Position numbers and translations under genes: made by a program. The notes beneath the pieces are model-generated. The model was not told where the DNA came from and did no database searches. It saw nothing but the letters and a program-made list of their open reading frames with translations. DNA of 64,000 nucleotides from Methanomassiliicoccales archaeon (GTDB lineage Archaea > Thermoplasmatota > Thermoplasmata > Methanomassiliicoccales > JACIVX01), in contig JACIVX010000001.1 in NCBI GenBank assembly GCA_014361295.1, positions 631,924 through 695,923 of the forward strand, read 5' to 3'. Shown in pieces: positions 8,809 to 16,037 of the stretch (the stretch's first letter is position 1; each line of letters begins with the position of its first letter).

Positions 8809-9990
8809 TTAGCTTCGCGTATCAATGTACGAGACAAGCGTCTGGTCAAATCTCGATATCGAGCTTTCAGAAATAGTCAGTGCAGGAACCATTCTTATGA
8901 CCTTCCCAGCACAAACGTTGACGAGAATTCTCTCTTTGAAACAAAACTTCTGAAATTGTTTTGCCTCCTCACCCATTTCTATCCCGATCATCAGACCTTT
9001 GCCTCTCACATCAAAGGCGTTGCTGTTGCAAAGAGATTTGATGCGAGAGATCCATGCCTCCCCGATCTCCCTAGCACGGTTATCCAGTCCTTCACTTTTG
9101 ATGGTTTCGATAACTTTCGTAGCAACGCGGCAGACAAAAGGGTTTCCTCCGAACGTCGAGCCATGAGATCCGGGCTGGAATACGCTCGCGACGTCATCCG
9201 ATGAGACGATCGCCCCTATGGGAAAACCACCTCCCAATCCTTTGGCAAGCGTGACGATATCAGGAGCGATATTAAAATGTTCAAAGGCAAACATCTTTCC
9301 CGTCCTGCCGAGTCCGGTTTGCACCTCGTCGAGAATCAGTAACGCACCTCTGTCTGTGCACACATCCCTTGCCGTTCTCAAGAACTCAGCTGAAGGAACT
9401 ACAATCCCTCCTTCTCCCTGTATTGGCTCGAGTATAACAGCTGCCGTATCCGACGTGACTATCTCTTTAAGCGCTTCAACATCGCCATAATTAATAAAAT
9501 CAAAGACATTTGATAACAGAGGCTCGAAACCGTCATGGTATTTTTGCTGTCCAGTTGCGGAAAGCGCACCTATTGTTCGCCCGTGAAATGAATTATACGC
9601 AGCAACGACACGTCTCCTCTTTGTTTTTTTCACAGCCAATTTGAGTGCTGCTTCATTGGCCTCTGCACCACTGTTGACAAACAAGGAACGATTCAAAGGC
9701 TCTGGCATGATCGTTGCCAAGGCCTGAGCCAGTTGCGCTTGTTCCTTGATATAATAGAGATTGGAAACGTGCACAAGTTTATCGACCTGTTCCTTCACAG
9801 TTTTCGTGATTGCTGGATGGCAGTGTCCCAGAATGTTTACGGCAATCCCGGCAACGAGATCCAGATATTCATTTCCATCTAGATCATAAAGGAATTCGCC
9901 ATAACCCCTTTCAAAACAGACTTCTTCCCGCGAATAATTTGAAAATAAGTAGGAAGTACTGAGTTTCTTGATTTCTTCGAATTTCATCAC
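8809..9990 (-). CDS. argD: Acetylornithine aminotransferase
   Basis: Class III aminotransferase of 393 residues, the usual length for ArgD. NSGAEANEAALKLA (about 106-119), HGRTIGALSATG, LLILDEVQTGLGRTG (Asp about 221) and the PLP Lys K250 in TLAKGLGGGFPIGA are all present. It converts N-acetylglutamate semialdehyde to N-acetylornithine with glutamate as amino donor, and in archaea may also serve in lysine synthesis. It is the last gene of the argC-J-B-D operon, 33 nt after argB. The start is GTG at 9990 or the adjacent ATG at 9987, behind an AAAGGCG ribosome-binding site. Context and the lack of the Cys-rich insert separate it from the paralogue at 6601-7938. Confidence 0.93.
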   Translation of the reverse strand: MMKFEEIKKLSTSYLFSNYSREEVCFERGYGEFLYDLDGNEYLDLVAGIAVNILGHCHPAITKTVKEQVDKLVHVSNLYYIKEQAQLAQALATIMPEPLNRSLFVNSGAEANEAALKLAVKKTKRRRVVAAYNSFHGRTIGALSATGQQKYHDGFEPLLSNVFDFINYGDVEALKEIVTSDTAAVILEPIQGEGGIVVPSAEFLRTARDVCTDRGALLILDEVQTGLGRTGKMFAFEHFNIAPDIVTLAKGLGGGFPIGAIVSSDDVASVFQPGSHGSTFGGNPFVCRVATKVIETIKSEGLDNRAREIGEAWISRIKSLCNSNAFDVRGKGLMIGIEMGEEAKQFQKFCFKERILVNVCAGKVIRMVPALTISESSISRFDQTLVSYIDTRS

Positions 9991-10023
9991 TTTCGCCTTT
10001 CAAGATTGTTCATATAAACTGAC

Positions 10024-10899
10024 TCAATGGGTAATCCTCGTACCTGAATTCTTCATTCCGAGAAGTTCGTTGAGGATCGAATGTGGAATCTTTCCGCAGA
10101 CCATATGCGCTGTTTTAACGCCGCTGAGGATCGCTAGACGACAGGCTTCGAGCTTCGGAACCATGCCATCCTTGACAACACCACTCGCGATTAGTGCATC
10201 AATCTCCCTCAATGATACTTGCGGTATGACTGTTGCCCCGTTCCCGTTCTCTTTCATCAAGCCCGGAACGTCGGTAACCAGGAAGATATCCTCAGATCTC
10301 AGGGCTTTTGCCAGATAAGCGGCTACGGTATCAGCGTTCACATTCACGCGCTTCCCATTTTCATCGACGCATATCGGATAAACAACGGGGACAAATCCAC
10401 TCGCGCATAGGAGATTGATGAGCGTGGGATCGACCTTGGAGACTTCTCCGACATTTCCAAGATCGACGAAACATTCGTGACCGTTTTCATCTTTTGTTTT
10501 GATTGGAGGCATCCTTGTGCAAATCACCGTTCTGCCCTCTGCCCCCTCAATTCCAATTGCCTTGATTCCAGCGTTCCTTAGTGCGTTTACGATCTCCTCA
10601 TTGATTCTTGCAAGAACATTCCGCACAATCTCGAGCGTCTCGTCATCGGTCACCCTCAAACCCGCGACCTTCTTGATCTCTTTCCCCAGCTTCTTCATCT
10701 CGTCATTGATCTCTGGGCCGCCACCATGCACGATGACAGGTCTGACACCAAGACTAACTAACAACGCAATGTCTTCGCAGAAACTGGCCATGTCACCATT
10801 TCCGTTGAGCGTACTTCCACCGAACTTGATGACAATTTTTTTGCCACGCAACTTTGCCAGCCGCGGGATCATTTCCTTAGGAATTTCTACCCCTGCCAT
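10024..10899 (-). CDS. argB: Acetylglutamate kinase
   Basis: Amino-acid-kinase fold: KIVIKFGGSTLNG near the N-terminus binds ATP phosphates, PVIVHGGGPEINDEMKKLG binds acetylglutamate, and VNVNADTVAAYLAKAL and ILSGVKTAHMV complete the family pattern. It phosphorylates N-acetylglutamate, the second step of arginine synthesis. The start used is the ATG at 10899, placed 5 nt after AGGTGG. A GTG at 10908 directly abuts the argJ stop codon and is the alternative. The translationally close spacing with argJ (0-9 nt) supports one operon. I see no N-terminal arginine-sensing helix of the kind found in feedback-inhibited kinases, so control may lie elsewhere. Confidence 0.93.
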   Translation of the reverse strand: MAGVEIPKEMIPRLAKLRGKKIVIKFGGSTLNGNGDMASFCEDIALLVSLGVRPVIVHGGGPEINDEMKKLGKEIKKVAGLRVTDDETLEIVRNVLARINEEIVNALRNAGIKAIGIEGAEGRTVICTRMPPIKTKDENGHECFVDLGNVGEVSKVDPTLINLLCASGFVPVVYPICVDENGKRVNVNADTVAAYLAKALRSEDIFLVTDVPGLMKENGNGATVIPQVSLREIDALIASGVVKDGMVPKLEACRLAILSGVKTAHMVCGKIPHSILNELLGMKNSGTRITH

Positions 10900-10908
10900 T
10901 TCCTCCAC

Positions 10909-12135
10909 CTACGTTGTGTATTGTGCATTGATCCTCACATAATCGTAACTGAGATCGCACCCCCACGCCTCCGCTGAATGACTACCGACTCCCAAATCGA
11001 CCTTGATCGTGATTGTCTTGTTTGAAAGTACCTTTCTCGCGATGGTTTCCGTCGTCTTTCCAGAAAACTGAATAGGATTGCCGTGATCGAAAAGCTTGAC
11101 ATTCGTCCCATTGGCACAGATCATCAGTTGCATCTTTTCAAGATCGAAATGGCTGTTCGAATTGCCGACGGCTGCAATGATTCTTCCAAAGTTGGGATCG
11201 GATCCAAAAATCGCAGCCTTGACCAGATTTGACGATATGATTGCTTTCGCCGCCCTCCGCGCGTCCTCCTCCGTGCGCGCTCCAGTGATAACGACTTCAA
11301 TCAATTTGGTCGCACCTTCACCATCAGATGCGATCTTTTTTGCCAGCGTTTTCGCAATCCATTCGACGGCTTTCCAGAAAACTGGATCGTCGTCAACGGG
11401 CTGGCCTTCAACGCAACCGTTTGCCATAAGCACCGAAATATCATTTGTGCTCTGGTCGCCGTCAACATTGATCATATTGAAACTACGATCCAAGACCTCC
11501 TGCCATTTTTTGTCAGGTCTCGATGAAAGCGGGGCGTCTGTGGTAATAAAACTCAATGTCGTTGCATGAAGTGCTTTCATCGATGGTGAAATCATGCCGC
11601 TTCCTTTCGCCATCCCACCAATTGTCACCGTTCTCCCATCACCAAGTGTGACCTGGCATGCCGCCTCTTTTCTTACAGTGTCTGTTGTGAGAATTGCCGT
11701 TGATGCGAGTTCGTCGAACTTTTTCCCTCTGCCGAGCGATTTCACCGCGAGAGGGATTCCCGCAGCGATCTTATCCATCGGAAGATAGCGCCCAATAACA
11801 CCTGTCGAGGCGACACCCATAAGATTTTCGTCAATGCCAAGTTCTGCAGCAGCAATCTTAATCATCGTGATTGCATCCTCAACTCCCTTCGATCCGGTTA
11901 ATGCATTGGCGTTTCCACTGTTAATCACGAAGGCCTGGAGAAACTCCGGATCTCTTTTCATCATCACTTCAACTGGCGCTGCCTTGACTTTGTTTTGAGT
12001 ATAAGCAATCGAAATTCTTGCAGGTCTTTCCGAATAAAGAATCGCCAAATCTAGCTTTTCCTTTTTGATGCCAGCATGCACTCCCGCCGCCTTCCATCCA
12101 AGCGGAGCTGTGATACCACCGTCAATGATCTTCAA
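10909..12135 (-). CDS. argJ: Ornithine acetyltransferase / N-acetylglutamate synthase (ArgJ)
   Basis: 408 residues, the usual ArgJ length. ArgJ moves the acetyl group from N-acetylornithine to glutamate, making the arginine route cyclic. It self-cleaves at an Ala-Thr bond to make alpha and beta chains. The sequence has GGMAKGSGMISPSM and LSFITTDAPLS around that site, but four residues (KALH) lie between the conserved Met and the ATT that carries the expected nucleophile, where many homologues read PNMATML. INVDGDQSTNDI and DPNFGRIIAAVGNS, both conserved, follow. Translation starts at TTG (12135) behind a GGTGTGAT site, 3 nt after argC. Whether the enzyme is bifunctional (also acetyl-CoA dependent) cannot be told. 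Confidence 0.92.
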   Translation of the reverse strand: MKIIDGGITAPLGWKAAGVHAGIKKEKLDLAILYSERPARISIAYTQNKVKAAPVEVMMKRDPEFLQAFVINSGNANALTGSKGVEDAITMIKIAAAELGIDENLMGVASTGVIGRYLPMDKIAAGIPLAVKSLGRGKKFDELASTAILTTDTVRKEAACQVTLGDGRTVTIGGMAKGSGMISPSMKALHATTLSFITTDAPLSSRPDKKWQEVLDRSFNMINVDGDQSTNDISVLMANGCVEGQPVDDDPVFWKAVEWIAKTLAKKIASDGEGATKLIEVVITGARTEEDARRAAKAIISSNLVKAAIFGSDPNFGRIIAAVGNSNSHFDLEKMQLMICANGTNVKLFDHGNPIQFSGKTTETIARKVLSNKTITIKVDLGVGSHSAEAWGCDLSYDYVRINAQYTT

Positions 12136-12138
12136 GTA

Positions 12139-13158
12139 TCACACCCCCATGCCCGGGAAGTCGAGTCCGGCTTCCTCCTCGATACCAAACATGATGTTTG
12201 CGTTCTGGATCGCTTGCCCTGCCCCACCTTTTATAAGGTTGTCGAGCGCCCCCAAGACCACAAGATTTCCGTTGCCCGCAAATTCGTATCCAACCTCGCA
12301 AAAATTCGATCCAACCACGGATGGAATCGAGGGGATGTTGTTCAATCTGACAAATCTGCTATCCTTGTAAAATTTCTGATAAATTGAGTAAAGATCATCA
12401 TGTGCGATTGGTTTGATAAGCGTCCCGTAGCAGGTGCACAGAATGCCCCTCACAATCGGAACGAGATGGGGCGTAAAGATCACCTCGACAGGAGCATCTC
12501 CGATCTTTCTTAGTGCCATCGCAATCTCAGGTGTATGCCTATGAGATCCAACCTTGTAGGGGATCACATTAGCACCGCAATTAGGGTGATGCGTTGTTTT
12601 TGTCGGTTCCATACCCGCACCCGAGGTTCCACTCTTTGCGTCAACGATGATTTTTCCATCGACAATGCCCTCGGCAAATAAAGGTGCCAGGGCGAGTACA
12701 GCGCAAGTTGGATAGCAACCAGGATTGGCTACGAGCTGCGCTTTTGCAATTTCGTTTCTGAAAAGCTCAGGAATTCCGTAGACCGCACTCTTCAGATTCT
12801 TCGGATCTTTGTGCTCGATTCCATACCATTTACGATAAATGTTCGCATCACCGAGACGATAATCGCCGCTAAGGTCGATGACCTTGATTCCTCTGTCGAT
12901 GAGTTCTGGAATAATATCCATGGAGGCGCCATATGGGGTTGCAACGAAAACAAGATCGCAATCCATTGCGTTCCCGAGCTTTTCGTCGAATCTGAGATCA
13001 ACGAATCCCTCGAGGAACGGGTGAATTTTCGACACCTTCACGCCAGGATGCTGTCTCGATGTCATTGAGACTATCGTCATCTTAGGGTGGCGACATAGAA
13101 TACGGGCTAGTTCTCCGCCCGTATAACCTGAGCCTCCGATTATTGCAGCACGTACCAT
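12139..13158 (-). CDS. argC: N-acetyl-gamma-glutamyl-phosphate reductase
   Basis: The protein starts MVRAAIIGGSGYTGGELARIL, an NADPH-binding Rossmann motif. The catalytic Cys is in VANPGCYPTCAVLALAPL (about 147-150), followed by GTSGAG and the conserved HRHTPEI stretch. It reduces N-acetylglutamyl phosphate to the semialdehyde. This is the first gene of the minus-strand argC-J-B-D operon. I use the ATG at 13158, 9 nt after GAGG, because the conserved strand starts there; another ATG two codons upstream (13164) is only 2-3 nt from the same site. Its promoter shares a 9-bp motif with the divergent argG promoter. Confidence 0.94.
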   Translation of the reverse strand: MVRAAIIGGSGYTGGELARILCRHPKMTIVSMTSRQHPGVKVSKIHPFLEGFVDLRFDEKLGNAMDCDLVFVATPYGASMDIIPELIDRGIKVIDLSGDYRLGDANIYRKWYGIEHKDPKNLKSAVYGIPELFRNEIAKAQLVANPGCYPTCAVLALAPLFAEGIVDGKIIVDAKSGTSGAGMEPTKTTHHPNCGANVIPYKVGSHRHTPEIAMALRKIGDAPVEVIFTPHLVPIVRGILCTCYGTLIKPIAHDDLYSIYQKFYKDSRFVRLNNIPSIPSVVGSNFCEVGYEFAGNGNLVVLGALDNLIKGGAGQAIQNANIMFGIEEEAGLDFPGMGV

Positions 13159-13164
13159 GTCCAT

Positions 13165-13369
13165 ATTCCTCTGAACTCAGGGTTCGATTAAAAATAAATG
13201 AATATTAAGGATGATGACCGATTTCAGACAATTGAGAAGCCTGCTGTCTTCGTAGAGACTGATTTAGCACTGAATCAAAAATGTCCGAAAGAAGACTGAG
13301 TTTTATCGAAATGTCGTTGACAAGTCATCATCGTTTTATAATAACTCAAGATTTGACGCCTCGATAAAA
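13165..13369. promoter_or_regulatory. Divergent argC / argG promoter region with duplicated 9-bp motif
   Basis: GTCATCATC lies at 13324-13332 on the plus strand, 1 nt before the argG TATA box TTTTATAATAA (13334-13344). The same 9-mer lies on the minus strand at 13218-13210, 1 nt before the TATA-like CTTAATATTC (13209-13200) that reads toward argC. The argG TATA centre is about 31 nt from its ATG, so the argG mRNA is probably leaderless or nearly so. The argC message would carry a short leader with AGAGGA. The matching orientation and spacing suggest a shared activator or repressor site rather than a chance repeat. Confidence 0.55.
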
Positions 13370-14641
13370 ATGGTATCCAGTGATTCTAAAAGGAAAAAGG
13401 TTGTGCTGGCATATTCGGGCGGTCTTGATACATCTGTTGCCATCAGATGGCTCAAAGAACGTTATGGCTTCGATGTCGTTGCAGTTTCGGTCGATGTCGG
13501 CCAGCCTGGAAACATCAATGAGGATATCAAAAGGGCAAAAGAGATCGGAGCATCGAATGCCTATGCGGTCGACGCGAAGGACGAGTTTGCGGAACGATTC
13601 ATCTTTCCCGCGCTCAAAGCAAATGCGCTATATGAGGGTACATACCCCCTCAGCACGGCGATTGCTAGACCGCTAATTGCAAAGATACTAGTCGATGTGG
13701 CAATGAAGGAGGGGGCGTCTTATATAGCCCACGGCTGCACAGCTAAGGGGAATGACCAAGTCCGATTTGATGTTTCGATCGGTGCCCTTGCACCGCATAT
13801 CGAAATCATCGCGCCGATGAGAGAATGGGTAATGACGAGAGAGGATGAAATCGAATACGCAAAAATTCATAAGATTCCGATTAAAGTTAAGAAGGAAAGT
13901 CCTTACAGCACTGACGAAAACCTTTGGGGTAGAAGCATTGAATGCGGTATTCTTGAGGATGCAAGCCAAGAACCACCAGAGGATGCTTTTGAATGGACCG
14001 TTTCACCGGCCAAGGCACCGGATGAGCCAACATACATCGATATCGGGTTTGAAAAAGGGATTCCAATATCGATCGATGGAGAGAAGATGAAGCCTGTCGA
14101 ACTTATCAAAAAATTGAATGAGATCGCGGGGAAGAATGGTATCGGTCGAATCGATCATATCGAAGATAGACTCGTCGGCATCAAATCAAGAGAAGTATAT
14201 GAATGTCCAGCAGCTACGGTTCTTATCAACGCACACCGCGACCTTGAGAAGCTCGTCTTGCCCAAGGATCTCCTAAACTTCAAGAGAATTATAGAACAAC
14301 GATATGCAGAACTTGCGTACGAAGGTTTATGGTTCAGTCCGCTTAAGGAGGCGCTCGACGCATTTATTGATAAGACCCAGGAATACGTGACTGGAGATGT
14401 GAGGGTTAAATTGTACAAGGGAGCCGCAACACCCGTAGGGAGGTCATCACCCTATTCGATGTACGATGTCGCTCTTTCAACATACGACAAAGGAGACCAG
14501 TTCGATCACACTGCGGCAAAAGGATTTATTTATGTCTGGGGACTTCCATTGAAGACGATTGCGGCAATACGAAAAAGACAGGTGAATTCGAGTGAGTCAG
14601 GAAACACTATGGAAGGGGAGATTCAAGGGAAAAATCGCTGA
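13370..14641 (+). CDS. argG: Argininosuccinate synthase
   Basis: The N-terminus has the ATP pyrophosphatase P-loop VVLAYSGGLDTSVAIRWL. YPLSTAIARPLIAK, HGCTAKGNDQVRFD and KKESPYSTDENLWGRSIECG are canonical citrulline/aspartate/ATP-binding segments. At 423 residues it is slightly longer than usual because the C-terminus runs on (NSSESGNTMEGEIQGKNR) over the start of argH. It joins citrulline and aspartate. It is the first gene of the plus-strand argGH operon, divergent from argC. The TATA box 26-36 nt upstream and the lack of a ribosome-binding site indicate a leaderless mRNA. Confidence 0.95.
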   Translation: MVSSDSKRKKVVLAYSGGLDTSVAIRWLKERYGFDVVAVSVDVGQPGNINEDIKRAKEIGASNAYAVDAKDEFAERFIFPALKANALYEGTYPLSTAIARPLIAKILVDVAMKEGASYIAHGCTAKGNDQVRFDVSIGALAPHIEIIAPMREWVMTREDEIEYAKIHKIPIKVKKESPYSTDENLWGRSIECGILEDASQEPPEDAFEWTVSPAKAPDEPTYIDIGFEKGIPISIDGEKMKPVELIKKLNEIAGKNGIGRIDHIEDRLVGIKSREVYECPAATVLINAHRDLEKLVLPKDLLNFKRIIEQRYAELAYEGLWFSPLKEALDAFIDKTQEYVTGDVRVKLYKGAATPVGRSSPYSMYDVALSTYDKGDQFDHTAAKGFIYVWGLPLKTIAAIRKRQVNSSESGNTMEGEIQGKNR

Positions 14642-16037
14642 CGAGGTTCTCTCCTTCACTTCTTCTTTGAGCTGGGACAGACGCCTCGCATGGTATGATG
14701 TTGTCGGCTCTATCGCCCATGTCAAGATGCTCTGCAAACAGAAAATTATCGAAGAAGCTGAATGCAATAGAATCATTGAGCATCTGAAAAAATTGCTCAA
14801 CGACATTGAAACAAACAAACTCATGCTGCCTGAAGATATCGAGGATATTCATTCCGGCATCGAATTTCTATTAGTTGATCACCTAGGAGATATCGGCAAG
14901 AAAGTTCATACCGCAAGGAGCAGGAATGACCAGGTTGTTACAGACTTGCGCATGTTCATGAGGGATTGCACTCTCACGCTCATGTCTCTTCTCCATTCTT
15001 TGGAGGAGATTTTGCTAAACAAGGCGACACAAAATCTCGAAACAATCATGCCTGGATTCACACATCTGCAACACGCTCAACCGATCACACTAGCGCATCA
15101 CCTGCTTGCTCATTTTTCGAGACTCGAGAGAGACTTCGATCGTTTCGCCGAGACCTATAGAAGGATAAACATCTGTCCCCTTGGTTCCGCTGCATTGGCA
15201 GGAACGACATTCAACATTGACCGATCGTACACTTCGCAACTCTTGGGCTTTGATCGTCCCTCGCGAAATTCGATCGATGCCGTGTCCGATAGAGACTTTG
15301 TCTCGGAATTCATTTTTAATTGCACGATGACGATGATTCACTTGAGTTCTCTGTGCGAAGAGCTTATCATATGGAGCACTCCTGAATTCGGATTCGTTGA
15401 ATTTGATGATGCCTATGCAACTGGCAGTTCGATCATGCCACAAAAGAAAAACCCCGATATCGCTGAACTTATCAGGGGTAAAACTGCACGGGTTGCAGGG
15501 AATCTCAATGCAATCATGATGCTCGTAAAGGGACTCCCCCTCTCTTACAATCGTGATCTTCAGGAAGATAAGCCACTTCTCTTCGAAGCTTTTGACACAA
15601 CAAGGTCCTCACTCGAAATCCTCGTGCCAGCCATGAAGACACTACGTTTTGATAAGGAAAAGATGAAAGCGAGGGCTCTCGAGGGACATCTCAACGCGAC
15701 TGATCTCGCAGACTACCTTGTATTGAAAGGAGTGCCATTCAGGGACGCACATGAGATTTCAGCAAAGATCGTGAGATATGCGATCGAAAAAGGAGAGAAG
15801 ATTGAAGAATTGAGCGTTTCCGAGATGAAAAGATTTTCCGAAAGAATCGAGGATGACGTTATTCCGATTCTTTCGGTGGAAGCGTGTGTCAACCGGAGAA
15901 GATCCTATGGAGGGACTTCGCCGGATGCTGTAGAAAAACAGATCGAAGAATGCACCGAGATTCTTACAAGGCAAAAAGGATTGATGAGAAAAGAACATCT
16001 GAGATTGAAAAGGATTTGGAAAAAATTGCTCTCATGA
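14592..16037 (+). CDS. argH: Argininosuccinate lyase
   Basis: 481 residues of the fumarase/aspartase superfamily. The signature GSSIMPQKKNPDIAELIRGK and TARSRNDQVVTDLRMFMRD are intact, as is the catalytic-His region HLQHAQPITLAHHLLAH. It splits argininosuccinate into arginine and fumarate. The start is GTG at 14592 because the conserved LWKGRF motif follows six residues later, so the gene overlaps the argG end by 50 nt in another frame and translation is probably coupled. Its 3' end overlaps the convergent LUD-domain gene by 6 nt. The fumarate released could feed the fumarate-reductase genes at 51-54 kb; that link is inference. Confidence 0.95.
   Translation: MSQETLWKGRFKGKIADEVLSFTSSLSWDRRLAWYDVVGSIAHVKMLCKQKIIEEAECNRIIEHLKKLLNDIETNKLMLPEDIEDIHSGIEFLLVDHLGDIGKKVHTARSRNDQVVTDLRMFMRDCTLTLMSLLHSLEEILLNKATQNLETIMPGFTHLQHAQPITLAHHLLAHFSRLERDFDRFAETYRRINICPLGSAALAGTTFNIDRSYTSQLLGFDRPSRNSIDAVSDRDFVSEFIFNCTMTMIHLSSLCEELIIWSTPEFGFVEFDDAYATGSSIMPQKKNPDIAELIRGKTARVAGNLNAIMMLVKGLPLSYNRDLQEDKPLLFEAFDTTRSSLEILVPAMKTLRFDKEKMKARALEGHLNATDLADYLVLKGVPFRDAHEISAKIVRYAIEKGEKIEELSVSEMKRFSERIEDDVIPILSVEACVNRRRSYGGTSPDAVEKQIEECTEILTRQKGLMRKEHLRLKRIWKKLLS

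Noticed and set aside
6601-9990. Two class III aminotransferases as a recent duplication of argD
   Set aside because: The upstream copy has a Cys-rich insert and different active-site surroundings, so they belong to old, separate branches.
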